From the NCBI RefSeq assembly GCF_000372725.1, contig NW_005197053.1, positions 200,530 to 264,529 on the forward strand: a stretch of 64,000 nt of DNA. Reading direction: 5' to 3'. How positions within the stretch are numbered: position 1 is the stretch's first letter; the number at the start of each line of letters is the position of its first letter. The translations under genes and the position numbers were made by a program. The notes beneath the pieces were generated by a model. It worked only from the letters and a program-made list of their open reading frames with translations, ran no database searches and was not told the DNA's origin. Shown here piece after piece: positions 40,512 to 52,131 of the stretch. Origin of the DNA: Emiliania huxleyi CCMP1516 (lineage: Eukaryota; Haptophyta; Isochrysidales; Noelaerhabdaceae).

Positions 40512-41448
40512 ATGTCCCGAATCCAGCCATCGCGGTGTGTGTGCGCCACCATGAGCCGCGCCGCGGAGCTTGAGGAGCTCGCTCGCCGGTCCGCGGTGAG
40601 CGGCGCATCATCGTCGCTGAGGCACACCCTTGAGAGCATCTTCTCGAACTCGCAAGGCTCTCCTCCGCCGTCGATGAGCTCACCCGCATCTGAGAACCCG
40701 AGACAGTCAGCGCGTCCGCCACCGCCACCGCCGCCACCTCCTCCTCCACCTCCGCCTCCGCGACCGGGTGAACGTAGTGGTGCGGCCCCGCCAGCGTCTC
40801 CAAACCAGCAGACGGAGGGACCTGGCGGCAGAAGGCCGCGCGCCGCCAGGCGACGAGGCGGCGGCGGCGGCGGCGGTGGCGGCAGTGGTGGTGGTGGCAG
40901 CGGCAGAGGCGGGACGATGGTGTGGCTGCCTATGGCGATGGCCGCCTTCGCTCTGCTGGTGGCTGTCGGCGCGTCTGCCCTCTCGCTGCACAGTCCGACG
41001 GCCCGGGCAGAGGCGGACCTCCCCGGAGTGCGGGAGGGCACAGCGCCGTGGCTGGTCGAGCTGATGCGGTCGAACCAGCACGCGCACTCGCAGGCGCAGC
41101 AGGCCGTCTCGGGCGCGTACCACGACGCCTCCCGCCGCGCAGACGCGTGCTCCGAGGAGCTGCGCGCCGCCGTGGCCGACCTGGCGCGCGCCGAAAGCCG
41201 CGCCCAGACCTGCGATCGCGACTTGCTGGCGCGCGACGAGTACCTCAAGGCGGCGGCGCCGGAGGTTGCTCGCATCAAGGCGCGCTCTCTTCCTCCGCAC
41301 GAGCTCGAGATCACCCGAGATCACCCGAGACCGCCCGAGATCACCCGAGATCTCATCCGAGATCACCCGAGGTCAGGCGGAGCTCAAGGAGGCGCAGGAG
41401 CAGCTCGTGCGCGTTGAGGCGTACTTCGGTGCTGCGGCGATGGCCGAG
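40512..41448 (+). CDS. Single-pass membrane protein with Pro/Gly-rich head and coiled coil
   Basis: Exons 40512-41279 and 41377-41448 are joined by a 97-base GC-AG intron of GAGATCACCC decamers. The join gives RIKAELKEAQEQL, which continues the coiled coil. Features in order: Ser-rich N-terminus, a Pro run, a Gly run, a membrane segment (MVWLPMAMAAFALLVAVGA, about 136-155), then a helical domain (CSEELRAAVADLARAESRAQ). The protein probably continues after a donor GAG|GTGCGG at 41449. Function unknown. ATG 40551 is an alternative start. Confidence 0.6.
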
Positions 41449-42264
41449 GTGCGGCCCCCACCCACGCGGGACCGACCCTCCCTCCACAACCTGTGTTGTG
41501 GGGACTCCCGGCCGTGCCCCCCCCCCCCCCCCCCCCTCCCCCCTCCCCCCTCCCCCCCTCTTCGCGCGGGTGCGGTCTGTGAGGCCCGGCCGTGCTCTCT
41601 GATAGGCGAGTCGTCACCGAGGCTGGATCGACGTGCGGTCTGTCGCCGTCGCCGTCCAGAGCCTCTCAAGGCGACGCTCGGTCCCTTCTTGTAGGCTGGC
41701 TTGCGCGCGCCCTCGCGCTTGGGGCGGACCGGAGGCTCGCGGGAGGAGCAGGAGGCGGAGGCGGGAGGAGCGCCGTTGCGACGCCCACGGTCGGTGGCGG
41801 GTCACCGCGAGGTGCTGCTGCTGCGCGGTGAGGTGGCGTTATCTCTTTGGCGGGGGGGGCGGGCTCCCGAGGCATCGAGACCGCCCCAGCGATGCAGAGT
41901 GACTCACTATGTGTGCTATAAGACCCGTGCCGGTGCGGGTCGTTTGTTCAGCCCCCGTGCGCGAAGGCCTTGTAGCCGGGAGTGCGCCGGTGCATCAGAC
42001 AGGAATCAGAATTGTGCCTTGCGATGAGTCCCCTCGTTTTGTTATTCAGTTTTCAGATCGTTAAATCTCTCAAGCGTCACAAGGCACACGCGCACGCCGC
42101 GCACCGCGCACGCGAAAACGAGAGAGACCCCGCGCTTCTGAGAGGTGTCAGGTGAGAGGACACTGAGACCGTGAGAGCTGAGAAGGGAGCGTCTAAGCTG
42201 GCTGCGATCGTGGCCGTGTCAATACTACACATCACAAAAACAAACGGCGCTACGACGCACCCTC
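41449..42264. other. Unresolved; poly-C run, possible further exons
   Basis: Poly-C/CCCCCCTC block at 41519-41560. Possible acceptor TTGTAG at 41694 followed by Gly/Arg-rich frames. The coding status is not clear. Confidence 0.35.
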
Positions 42265-43746
42265 TCAGCGCCGGCGCAAGCCGTACTCGTGCATGGTCGA
42301 GTCCTTGAGCACCGCGCATACGCGACCATGCACGAGACCACGAGTACGAGCCGTCGGCCCGCTTGTCGAGCTTGGCCACCTTCTTGATTATGCCCTGCAG
42401 GTGCTTCCTTACCTCGGCGCCAAAGGAAGGGGGCACCTCCTTGAAGTGCTTGATGAGCTGGGGCAGGGCGAGGGCCCCCTTCTCGTGCAGCAGCATCACC
42501 ACCACGTCGCGCTCGCTGCCTCGCTCAGGGTCAGCGCAGACGAGTTCTCGCGATGATACGCGATCAGGTACTCGGGGCAGATGTAGTCGCTCGCGTGGAA
42601 GATGACAAACTCGCGGTACCGGTCGTGGCCCGGCCCCTTCTCCGCGATGAGCGAGTGGTAGTGCATCGGCGGCGCCACGTTGGGCACGGGGGCAAGCTCG
42701 CGCACGTTCACGGGGAAAACGCGCTCGTTCGGATCGTCGCAAGACCTCGCCAGCGCTCCCGCGTCCTGGGTGTCCGGATCGGATGGCCGAGCGCGACGCG
42801 GCACACGAGCGCATAGTGCAAGGCGGTGCCCGGGGGTGGGGGTACGACCGGCCGTAGAGCCGCTGGTGAAGGTCGCTCGCCGGGTCGTAGTTGGCGTCGG
42901 CGTCGACGTACTGGTCCGCCTTGCCAAGATCCTCCGCTAGGTATGCGCCATTCCCAAACGCGGCGCCCGCGTGCGTGCCGCTGAAGCGCTCGTTGAGGCC
43001 GTTGGCGAGTACGGTGAGCAGCGAGCTCCGTCCGTGGGATGCCGTGCAGCAGCAGCACCTCGTTCAGCTCGGCGCGCAGCTGCAGCTTGCCCTGCGCCTC
43101 GAGCGCCGCCGCCGTGCTCGAGGTCATCATGTCGCGCCACACCTCGCTTGCGCTTCAGGCAGTCGAGCTCGTCCGACATGCAGCGCGTGCCGCCCTCGAC
43201 GCGCGCGCTCCGGCGCGGGTTCTGGATGCGCCACGCGCAAGCGAGCCGCAGCGAGTCGTACGTGCCCTGAGACGCATCGCGCCCGCGCCCCAACCATGCG
43301 CCGTGCGTCGCACTCAGGCCCGAGAGCGCGCGCCACACCGCCGGGTCGCGCCTCTCCGAGAGCGGCCAGAGCGACATGCCGTCATCCTCCGCCAGCTCCT
43401 TCTTCGACTTCTGCCGCTTCGAGGGAGGCTGCTGCGACGAGCCCGCGGCCTGCTGTAGTTGCTGCTGCTGCTGCGCCTGAGGCTTTGGCGCCGCCGCCGC
43501 CGCCAGCGCCTGCGCCGGCTGCTGCTGTGCGGCCTTGGCGGCCGCCGCCTTCATCGAGGTCGTGAAGCTGCGCAGCGACGAGCCCGCGACCAGCGACTGC
43601 GCACGACCCGCGACGCCCGCGACCGCCTTGCGCTTTGACAGCGGCGCGTCATCCTCCGAGTCCGAGTTGAGGATGACGCGCCCGGCAGCGACGATCGCCC
43701 TGCGCTTTGACAACGGTATGTCCTCCTCCGAGTCCGAGCCCGCCAC
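42265..43746 (-). pseudogene. PARP (ADP-ribosyltransferase) gene with several frame breaks
   Basis: An intact N-terminal frame from ATG 43746 has twin motifs (MAGSDSEEDIPLSKRRAIV, NSDSEDDAPLSKRK), Gln/Ala repeats and AWRIQNPRRSARVE. The PARP catalytic domain then appears in pieces in different frames: LNEVLLLHG; NGLNERFSGTHAGAAFGNGA with YLAEDLGKADQY; ALHYALVCRVALG; PPMHYHSLIAEKG with YREFVIFHASDYICPEYLI. A final helical part reads VVVMLLHEKGALALPQLIKH. Catalytic-type His-Gly and Tyr are present. At least three single-base shifts are needed (near 43140, 43040 and 42850). This is either a recent pseudogene or draft sequence errors. Confidence 0.75.
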
Positions 43747-44025
43747 CTGCTGCTCTGCCGCTGCTGCGCCTGCGGCTTTGCCGCCGCCGTCGCCGCCGCC
43801 GCCAGGAGCGGCGTGGCCGCCGCCTGTGCCGGCTGCTGCTGTGCCGCTGGCTGCTGCGCCGCTGACTGCTGCGCAATCTGCTGCGCTGCCGGCGTCCCAG
43901 CAAGCAAGGGGGCCGGGGGCGGCATGGCAGGCGTGTACTCCAGTGAGACGGTTCGGTCTCGTCGCGCAAACGTCGCGGTCGTCGGCCCGTGCCGCGTGCC
44001 GCGCGCCGTGGGTCGTGGGGTTGTT

Positions 44026-44312
44026 GAGGCGTGAATCCTTTAGGATTCTCGCCCGCTCTGCTGAGGGGAGGGGATGCTCGACTGGGCCGGTCGCTCGACC
44101 CGATTCTACTCTACTCTCAGTCTACCATTCATGGACAATAGTGTCTGTGACGGCGGTCACATTCACAGCGAGGTCAGTTCACAGCCGAGCAATCGATCCT
44201 GACACGCTCCACTTTCAGGGCTCGCCGCGGCTCGAGCAAGGTCAATGGCGATCGGCATCTTGCCAGCTGTGGCTTGCCCGTCTACCGCTACCGCGCCTTC
44301 AGATACAGTCGC
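44026..44312 (+). repeat. Direct repeat A, copy 1
   Basis: 287 bases from GAGGCGTGAATCCTTTAGGA to CAGATACAGTCGC. Nearly identical to 47236-47522 (differences such as GATGCT/GACGGT). Confidence 0.95.
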
Positions 44313-45259
44313 AGAGAGGCTTGGCTTCGCTCAGACGTCATTCGTGCCTTGCTGGCGCGTGCGGTGCCATGCTTTCCTGCGGTTCTCTACGTTTATCGTT
44401 TTTGTCGGTGCGATTGCCGTGGTGGCGGTGGGTGCAGCCGAGCCGAGTGTCGTCGTTGACGGCACCGCGCTCGTCTTTCGACTGCCTCGCTTCCTCTACG
44501 GGCGCGGGGACGCGTGAGTCAGCGCACAGTCAAAGTAACTGGTGTGCGTTGAATGTCTGTTGTCGTCGAGGTTCTGCTGGGTCAGCTCACCGATGTGGTC
44601 CCGGCCGGCCTACGCGACAGCATCTGCGATATTGCTCGGCCGCTGACGCCTCGATGGTGGGTCGCCATTGCGAGGCCAACAATCCGGCGAGCTATGCCAA
44701 TGTCGTTACCGTTGCAGTGGTTTGGGGCGCCTCTCTGGCACTATCTTTGATGCCAGTGCGGTTCCCCAGACTTGGACAGATGCCAAGTGGCAGTCCATCC
44801 TCGCCTACCTCCGCAATGGAGGCAGGTAGTCGGCATATGGATTATGGTCGAGTCTGGCGTCGATAGGACCCAGACCGATGCATTCTGCTTCAGTTCCTCG
44901 CGCGCTGTCCCTGCAACCCACACTTCAGCCCATCGACGGCCAGCACCCAGTGTCTGATTGACCCGCCGGCTGTGCGTCAGCAGCGGCTTCAGACGGGTCT
45001 GCGCCTGACGGGGATTTTGTATTGACGGGCTCTGCAGACAGCGCGTGGAAGCAACGACGCGAGGCCGTGGCCACAGTATGGACTGCTGTGGTCAGCGGGA
45101 TGGTCGCCGTGGTTTGCCTTGCGGATCTATATGAAATATGCTCTGGATCCGCGCTCTGCTCGGTGCAGGGTGGTGAACCGCGAGCGTACTACTCGTAGCG
45201 ACGCAACCGCTGCGGATCAGGAGGCGATCCCACCTCGAGCCTGTACGCTCGCTGAATTC

Positions 45260-45495
45260 AGCTGTGGTCCTGCCGGGAGCGGGGCCCGGCTGACTCTCGC
45301 GCTCGCGTAACTGGTCTCAGGGACCGAGCGTGGGAGACGAGAGTATCTTCAGTTGTTGGTCCTGCCGGGAGCAGAACCCAACTGGCTCGTACTCGTGTTC
45401 CTGCCGGGAGCGGGGACCGGGTGCGAGTTGATACTTTCGAATGTCCGGATGGACAGTCAACCGTATTCGTGTTACTGCCGGGAGCAGCGGCCGGG
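45260..45495 (+). repeat. Degenerate tandem repeat with core CTGCCGGGAGC
   Basis: Four copies of CCTGCCGGGAGC or ACTGCCGGGAGC at irregular spacing of about 45-90 bases. Confidence 0.7.
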
Positions 45496-46139
45496 TACGG
45501 GCGACATACATTCAGTGGGCCAGACGAGAGGTTGGCATCCCCGCCTTTGATTCCAGGGCGGTCGAGCAGCAGCCTGCAGGTGGCGGGCTGCTGCCGACCG
45601 ACCCTAGGCTCCCGTTCAGCTTTCTTCCGCGTGTCGCATGGCCGTGGATGGAGGTATGGGCGAGGGTCGACCTCACTCGCCGCCGTTCATTACGGCAGAC
45701 GCGGTCGGCCCCGTCTCGACGCCCTCAAGGGCGGGGGACGGGCCACGACATGCCGCCCTCCGAGTAGTTATGGAGGTACGTGGCGCCGTCAACACGCTCC
45801 CGAGTAAGTCGGTGTGACTGGGAGCGCCCCGCACGACTACCCGTCCTAAATGGGGATCGTGGTGTTCGTGTGGGGCAACAGGCGAGTGCGGCGCGCTCCA
45901 CGGTCAATCTCTGACCCTTCGGCCCGCGTGGCGTAGGGCCTGAGAGACGGCCGCCGAGGATGTCGGGCGGGTTCGGTTCGGTCGAATGGACCTGTCACTG
46001 ATGACACCGGACTCGACTGGGGCGTTGCCGGAGGCGATGGCGGGAGGGCACTCGATGGGCCCGCCATCGACCACTGATGGGAGATTGGCGCGTGGGCCAT
46101 GGTTGTTGGGCGCGTGGGCCGAGGTGGTTGGCGCGTGGG

Positions 46140-46290
46140 CCAAGGGTGGACGAGGATGGCCAAGGCTGGCCGAGATAGGCCGAGGTTGGCCGAGATCGGC
46201 CGAGGTCGGCCGAGGTTGGCCGAGATTGGCCGAGATTGGCCGAGATTGGCCGAGATTGGCCGAGGTGGGCCGAGATCGGCCGAGGCTGTC
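46140..46290 (+). repeat. 10-bp array GGCCGAGATT
   Basis: About 13 copies of GGCCGAGNTT/GGCCGAGATC. Same period class as the intron fillers, but no host gene is recognised. Confidence 0.9.
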
Positions 46291-47011
46291 CAGAGATCCG
46301 CCGAGAGCGTCCCTCACTCGCCTCTTTCTGTGTAGGGACTTTGAGTAGATGCTTGACTAGTCTCACGCTCGGATTCAGATTCAGAGAGATCCACTGGCTG
46401 CTACCAGACCAGCTCTGGGCGCACGCCAGATGGGCAGGTTGATCGATCCACTCGTGGTCGATCTTTCAATTGCCTTGCGCGACGCATGATTTCGGCCGAT
46501 GTCGTCGATGGGGCAACAATGGTCGATTGACGACACGGTCGGAGTAATGCTCTTCGACGTCGAAGCAGCAGACCGTATGGGCAGGATCATCAACTCGCTC
46601 AGTTAAAATTTGGGTCACGACGAAGCAGCAATCAGGTCGGCAGCTGCTATCGTTTAAGTCGACAGTGGCAACGGTGTTTGACACTGTTGATGAGTGCAAC
46701 TGTGGCGTGCTTGCCACCCAAGCGAGTGTAGGCCCGACTCGCGTCGGGTGCTATTTCCTCATCGTCATCGCTACGGCGGGGGCGGGGGGGTTTTACCGGA
46801 GCACCGGACTACTCGCTGGGATAGTTGCGAGATCGGTCGATAATCACGATCGGTCTCTCGGGCGCATGGTCGTGCGACGTCAGCGACTCAACCGCCAGTT
46901 GCCATCCCTTACCTTTGAGGTGATTCGAGGAGGTCTATGCGTGGGGTTCAGCTGAGCTTAGGCCGTTCCGGGCATCGACCTTCCATCATACTACCTCAAA
47001 GGTCGAGCGTG

Positions 47012-47236
47012 GGGAGGCTCAGCAGCCCACCACAGGGAGGTTTCGTCAGTCTCGGCGTCGCATCTGCCGCGCCGAGATTCGACGGACCGAAGGGGTAGAG
47101 GCTAGCGCTCTCGGTCGAGAGAAGCGCATTACTCAAGACAATGATTACTACATCATGCACGACCTCGAGCGTGCAACGCCGCACAGTGCTCAGGGTTCGA
47201 GCAGGTGCAGGCGAGTGGAGGGGCCCCTGGCAGAGG
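47012..47236 (+). repeat. Direct repeat B, copy 1
   Basis: About 225 bases (GAGGCTCAGCAGCCCACCAC to CCCCTGGCAGAGG), also at 47734-47958. In copy 1, repeat A begins exactly where B ends. Confidence 0.95.
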
Positions 47237-47522
47237 AGGCGTGAATCCTTTAGGATTCTCGCCCGCTCTGCTGAGGGGAGGGGACGGTCGACTGGGCCGG
47301 TCGCTCGACCCGATTCTACTCTACTCTCAGTCTACCATTCATGGACAATAGTGTCTGTGACGGCGGTCACATTCACAGCGAGGTCAGTTCACAGCCGAGC
47401 AATCGATCCTGACACGCTCCACTTTCAGGGCTCGCCGCGGCTCGAGCAAGGTCAATGGCGATCGGCATCTTGCCAGCTGTGGCTTGCCCGTCTACCGCTA
47501 CCGCGCCTTCAGATACAGTCGC
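47236..47522 (+). repeat. Direct repeat A, copy 2
   Basis: Abuts repeat B copy 1 with no spacer. This suggests A and B are parts of a larger unit rearranged by duplication. Confidence 0.95.
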
Positions 47523-47733
47523 CCCTCCCGCCCACGCCGGCGACTGTCTGAGGTGCAGTTGACATCTGGATGACTGCGCATAATGGGGTTGACCCGCCGC
47601 GCAGCAACCCGATGTTCACGATTTAGGTTTCCGTCGAGTGACGAGTCTCGTCCGAGACGTCTAGTCTCATCCCGCCTCGTGGCATACCTGTTCTAGTGTG
47701 TCATGGGTGTCCCAGTGGTGTTCTCGTGTGTGG

Positions 47734-47958
47734 GGGAGGCTCAGCAGCCCACCACAGGGAGGTTTCGTCAGTCTCGGCGTCGCATCTGCCGCGCCGAGAT
47801 TCGACGGACCGAAGGGGTAGAGGCTAGCGCTCTCGGTCGAGAGAAGCGCATTACTCAAGACAATGATTACTACATCATGCACGACCTCGAGCGTGCAACG
47901 CCGCACAGTGCTCAGGGTTCGAGCAGGTGCAGGCGAGTGGAGGGGCCCCTGGCAGAGG
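47734..47958 (+). repeat. Direct repeat B, copy 2
   Basis: Ends at CAGAGG and is then followed by unrelated sequence (CACGAGTATGGG) instead of repeat A. Confidence 0.95.
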
Positions 47959-48974
47959 CACGAGTATGGGCCAAAAGCGTCGAAAATGTCCGAAAAAGCG
48001 TGAATCGAGATTGTTGCAGCTCCGCAGCCAGCGCGGGCTGCCAGGACGCACCGCTCGCGCGTTCGGCACACTCGGTGGACCCCACCGAGTGTGCCGAACC
48101 AACTGGAGTGAGTAGGCTCGATGCCGTGCTCGCTGTGGGGCTGCAACAAACTCGCCGCCGAGCGTGCCACCGACGGCGTCCCGTCGGAGGTGATGGAGTG
48201 TGAGACCTGAGGCTGCGGAGGTGACGCCTGAGGTACCGGCCCGTGCACAACGACTCAGCCGGCGACCGCCACGGGCTCAGACGAGACCTGTCGACTCGTT
48301 ACGGCTCAGCTTCACCGTGGTCCTCGGGCGTCTGTCGACGTCAGGACCACCCATACAGCTTGCGGGTTTGAGGTCGCAGGAGCCAAGATGGTGGCGTTTG
48401 GACATCCCAACCATCCCACAAGACAGCCTGTGGGTGATGGCGGGACGGCGCAGTGTCTGTGGCACTCGGCAGTAGGCACCCGCGGCACGGCCCCGCTGTC
48501 GGCTCTCGCGGGCTGCGGAACCGGCCCCAGAAGGGGACGGTCCGGGCGAGTGTGGCAGCTCCTGCGCTAGTATGGGCACCATCTATCACAACACTACTGA
48601 CCCTGGCCATTAGAGGTGCCAGGAATAGCGTCAGGAGCCGGTAGTAGTCAAAACCCCTCATATTTGAGACATCGTGGCCCATATACTCGTGCAACAACCC
48701 CGTGGGTCGGCGGTCGGGAAAGGGGGGGTGGTTTCGCGTAGCCTGCACACGTGTTTTGAGTTAGATCTACGTTCATCGTACATCTCTCCAGGCACGCGAA
48801 AACGAGACCCTGTGCAGGGATGTGTCGTCCCCGTTTTAAGGGACAGAGTACTTTACACATGCACGACCCTGCCGTGAGCGGTGAGGAGCCCCCCAGCGAC
48901 TCCGGCCTGAGTCGAGGCCTGAGCGGCAAAGTCGCGGCTCTCTCCATCCCGGTCGTAGCCGTACGAAGAGCTCT

Positions 48975-51431
48975 CTACTTTTTCTCGCCGTCCTTCTCCG
49001 CCTCCATCAGCGCCTTCATCTGCGCGAGCTCGTCATCGACGCCGCTCTGCGAGGCGGCGAGAGGGGGTGCGAATGCTGCAGTGCGCTCGGCGGGGACTCT
49101 TGGAAACGCTGGGAGGCGAAAGTTCGGAGGAGGTGAACGACAGCCGCGGGTGGCTCTAGGGGCGTAGCCGCGATCAGCCGGGGCCGCCGCACCTGCGGCA
49201 AGATGTTGCGCTTCATCTTCTCGAGCTCATCGTCCACGCCGCCGCGCTCCAGCGCCTGACAACAGAAAGACACGGCTCGGCGGTTTCTTGTCTCGAGCGA
49301 GGCTCGTCCATCGCCGCCGGCGCTCGTGCGCGCCTTGAACTGCGCGTCAAGGGAAGAGCCGGAGCCGATACCTGTGGGACGGGTCGCCGACCAAGTCAGC
49401 GACATGTCAGCGACGGGCAGGCACGCCGCCGTGGCCGGAGGCGCCTATCGGACGCGGCACGGGCTCGTCCATGGACATGTCGCGGACGTGTCCGGAGGTG
49501 GCGCTGGGGGGGGGGGGGGGATGCCAGAGGAGGACGACGCGGCGAGCTGCTTGGACACCTCCGCCTCTGCCTCGAGCTTGTCCACCTTCGGGGGGAGGGG
49601 GGGGGAGGAGGGGGAGATCGAGGGGAGATCGAGGGGAGATCGAGGGAAGATCGAGGGGAGATCCGAGGGGAGATCGAAGGGAGATCCGAGGGGAGATCGA
49701 GGGAGATCGAGGGGAGATCTCGAGAGAAGATCGAGGGGAGATCGAGGGGGGAGTCGGGGAGATCGGCTCGAGCACTCTCCACGATCGGGGGAGGGGGGGA
49801 GATCGAGGGAGATCGAGGGTGTGGGACAGGGGGAGATCGGCGAGCTCTTCCCACCTTCTCCGCCATCTTGTCGAACGCAGCCATCGAGGAGCCGTCGCCG
49901 ATGCCGGAGAGCATGTCGTTCACCTTGGTCGCGGCCTACACTCCTTCATTCGACTTTGGCACCGGGTCTGCGAGGGGACTCCACGCCGAAGGTCGTGCCG
50001 CGGCCTTGGCCGTGCGGGCGCGCGCGATGATCTGGTCCTTCTTGGCTTTGGCCTCGGCCATCTTCGCCTCGAGCTCCTACAGGGGTGAGCACGCCAGCCT
50101 CGGGGCGGGAGGGCGGTGTTGTGCAGAGGCCTCCGGAGCGGGCCGCGTGAGTACGAGGGGCTGTCTGAGCTTGTGCGTCTTGGGTCCGTGGTTGTGTTTT
50201 TGTGTGAGTACGAGGGGCTACGAGGGACAGTGAACCCAGCGGAAGGCAGCGGAAGGCAGCGGAGTCCGTGCCCTCTCGAGCGCCGGGTGGGTGACAAGGG
50301 TTCGCCTCCCGCTCCTAGACATTTCCTAGGGCCGCTCTCCTTCATGGAGTGTCTAGGAAGTGTCTCCTTCATGGAGGTGTCTCGGAAGTGTCTCGGAAGT
50401 GTCTCGGAAGTGTCTCGGAAGTGTCGCTCTCCTTCATGGAGTCGTACAGCGACGTCAGCGAGCCGGCGTTGCCCTCGACCTGCGGTCGCTCCTTCAGAGT
50501 GAACGCGTCGCACTCGTACCGTTGGCTACACAGCACGCGTCGCCCTCCGCCTGCCCTCGCAAGTTGTCGACGAGCTCCAGCTGCTGCGACCGGCGGCCGA
50601 GCGCCTGCCGGGCGAACGAAGTGTCTCGGAAGTGTCTCGCGAGCGTCTCGGAAGTGTCTCTGCTCCGAAGCGTCTCGGAGGCGTCTCCGAAGTGTCTCGG
50701 AGGCGTCTCCGAAGCGTCTCTGAAGCGTCTCGGAAGTGTCTGGCCGAGCGCCTCTCTGGCCAGCTCCTCCTCGCCTTTCTCAAGCGCAAGCTGTGCGCGC
50801 TGGTACCACTTGTCCGCCTCGCCCTGCGCCGCCGGCCGAGAGGGCGGCGGCGGGTGAGGGCGCGACCAGGGCAGTGGTCGCTGGCAGGGCGCCAGCGCCG
50901 ATGAGAAGGAGTGGCAGTGAGTGGCCGCGGTGGTTTGGGGCGGCGAGGGCGGCAGTGGTGGGGGAGGAGAGGGCGGCGAGGGAGGCGGCGAGGTTCGTTG
51001 GCGAGGGCGGCGCGGGTGGGCGTTGCGACGGCCGCGCTGGCCGGCGAGGGCCGGCGAGCGGCCGCCTGTGCGAGCTTGGACTGCTCCTCGGCGCGCTTGG
51101 ACGAGGCCGACACCTCAGCGTAGGCCTGGCGGACCTTGGTGAGGTCGCGCTGCATGTCGGCGACGGCCTGCTCGAGCACCTTCTCCGGGTCCTCCATCGC
51201 GCCCAGCGCCTGGTTCACGTTCGACTTGACAAGCCGGACGAAGCGATCACCAAGGTTCATCGACGCTGCGGCGCGCGTCGGCGCCGCGGCGCGCGTCGGC
51301 GCGCCCGCGCAAGCGGGCCGCGCAGTGAGGGCGCACGGCGGCTGCGACGCGACGGCTGGACGTGCATGGGGCACGTACGCGGCGGCAGGGGCTGCTGCCA
51401 GCACAAAGAGCGCGAGGAATCTGTTTATCAT
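48975..51431 (-). CDS. VIPP1: Plastid VIPP1/IM30 (PspA family) membrane-remodelling protein
   Basis: Ten exons, high to low: 51066-51431, 50752-50823, 50551-50604, 50432-50479, 50005-50076, 49855-49935, 49525-49585, 49334-49371, 49193-49255 and 48975-49046. They give 308 residues in frame. A leader with signal peptide and Ala/Arg/Pro-rich transit region ([20 protein letters not shown]) precedes the PspA domain from about residue 58 ([95 protein letters not shown]). VIPP1 forms rings that maintain thylakoid membranes. The leader fits import across a complex plastid's extra membranes. It ends [19 protein letters not shown]; a similar GVDDEL exon precedes it. Donors: 6 GC, 2 GT, 1 GA. Confidence 0.94.
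49595..49825 (+). repeat. GGGGAGATCGAG repeats in VIPP1 intron 6
   Basis: Irregular 10-12 bp repeats of GGGAGATCGA fill intron 49586-49854. Confidence 0.85.
50084..50325 (-). mobile_element. Introner family A copy, VIPP1 intron 4
   Basis: On the minus strand it runs from CTAGGAGCGGGAGGCGA through CTCGAGAGGGCACGGACTCC and CTCGTACTCACGCGG to GGCTGGCGTGCTCACCCCTG then TAG. This is a diverged member of the family at 2849, 4801, 6145 and 54001. Next to it (50345-50430) is an 11-bp GTCTCGGAAGT array. Confidence 0.7.
50610..50745 (+). repeat. GTCTCGGAAGT-type 11-bp repeats in VIPP1 intron 2
   Basis: About eleven imperfect copies of GTGTCTCGGAA/GCGTCTCGGAG between the exon duplicates GGCGCTCGGCC. 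Confidence 0.85.
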
Positions 51432-51449
51432 GCTGGGGTGGCGTCGCTG

Positions 51450-51462
51450 CAAAAAGAATTAG
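51450..51462 (-). promoter_or_regulatory. AAATTCTT-type motif before VIPP1
   Basis: On the minus strand CTAATTCTTTTTG, 18 bases before the ATG. A second copy (CTAAAATTCTTTTTGG) lies at 51573-51590, next to the CCAGTCCCGTGCCCAG element. Confidence 0.5.
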
Positions 51463-52131
51463 GGCGGCGTACCGGGCGCTCGCACTGGCACTAACACAGG
51501 TACACCACGGGAGCCGCCTAAGCGACTCCTGCGAGAGTGGCGAGGCACTTAGCTCCGTGCACCCGCCCACCCCCAAAAAGAATTTTAGAAAAACTCCTGG
51601 CACAACACTGGGCACGGGACTGGAACAAATCTCTCTCTCGGGACTAGGCCGCGGGATGATGCGTGCGTGGTCTTGTAGTGGGTCTCGGAAGCTCTCCTCT
51701 CGGGCTAGGAGCCAGCCCCTCTCCCTTGCCCTCGGAACACAGACACAAACAAGCTCACAAGACACCATTGGCTTGGAGGCACCAGCGTGTTTCTTGTAAT
51801 GACCAACATCCGTGTGTGTGTGTGTACTTGTTACGTGAAAACCCGCTGGGACCCGGACGCCAGCACACACGGCTAGATTTCATGGCGGGCCGCCTAGGCC
51901 CTGGGATCGGAGGTAGAGTCGGTGGTGGTGCCGCGCGCGGCGCGGGCTTCGCTGTCGGGGGCGTCTAGGGCGGGGTCGGGGAAGGAGGGTGGGGTCGGTC
52001 GCATTATTGGCGGCCGCGCGGCGGTGGGTGCAGAGAAGACGCGCCGCCGTTGCACCATCATCGGTCCCACTGGAGCAGGCCGATCTCCTAAGCTGCAGCA
52101 CGCCACTGTTTAGCGCCACGATTGCCGCATA
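51463..52131. other. Intergenic between divergent VIPP1 and flavoprotein genes
   Basis: Holds repeat R2 (51483-51575) and a promoter-like motif. I see no gene. Confidence 0.45.

Larger units (their letters stand above)
43747..48974. other. 5.2-kb repeat-rich region without convincing genes
   Basis: Contains long direct repeats A (44026-44312, 47236-47522) and B (47012-47236, 47734-47958), CTGCCGGGAGC-type repeats (45260-45490) and a GGCCGAGATT decamer array (46140-46290). Base composition and stop density differ from the coding parts. The open frames are short and lack protein character. It may be a decayed large mobile element. Confidence 0.55.

Noticed and set aside
41917-42030. Possible tRNA-like folded segment
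   Set aside because: No recognisable A/B boxes, anticodon arm or CCA-type acceptor stem could be drawn.
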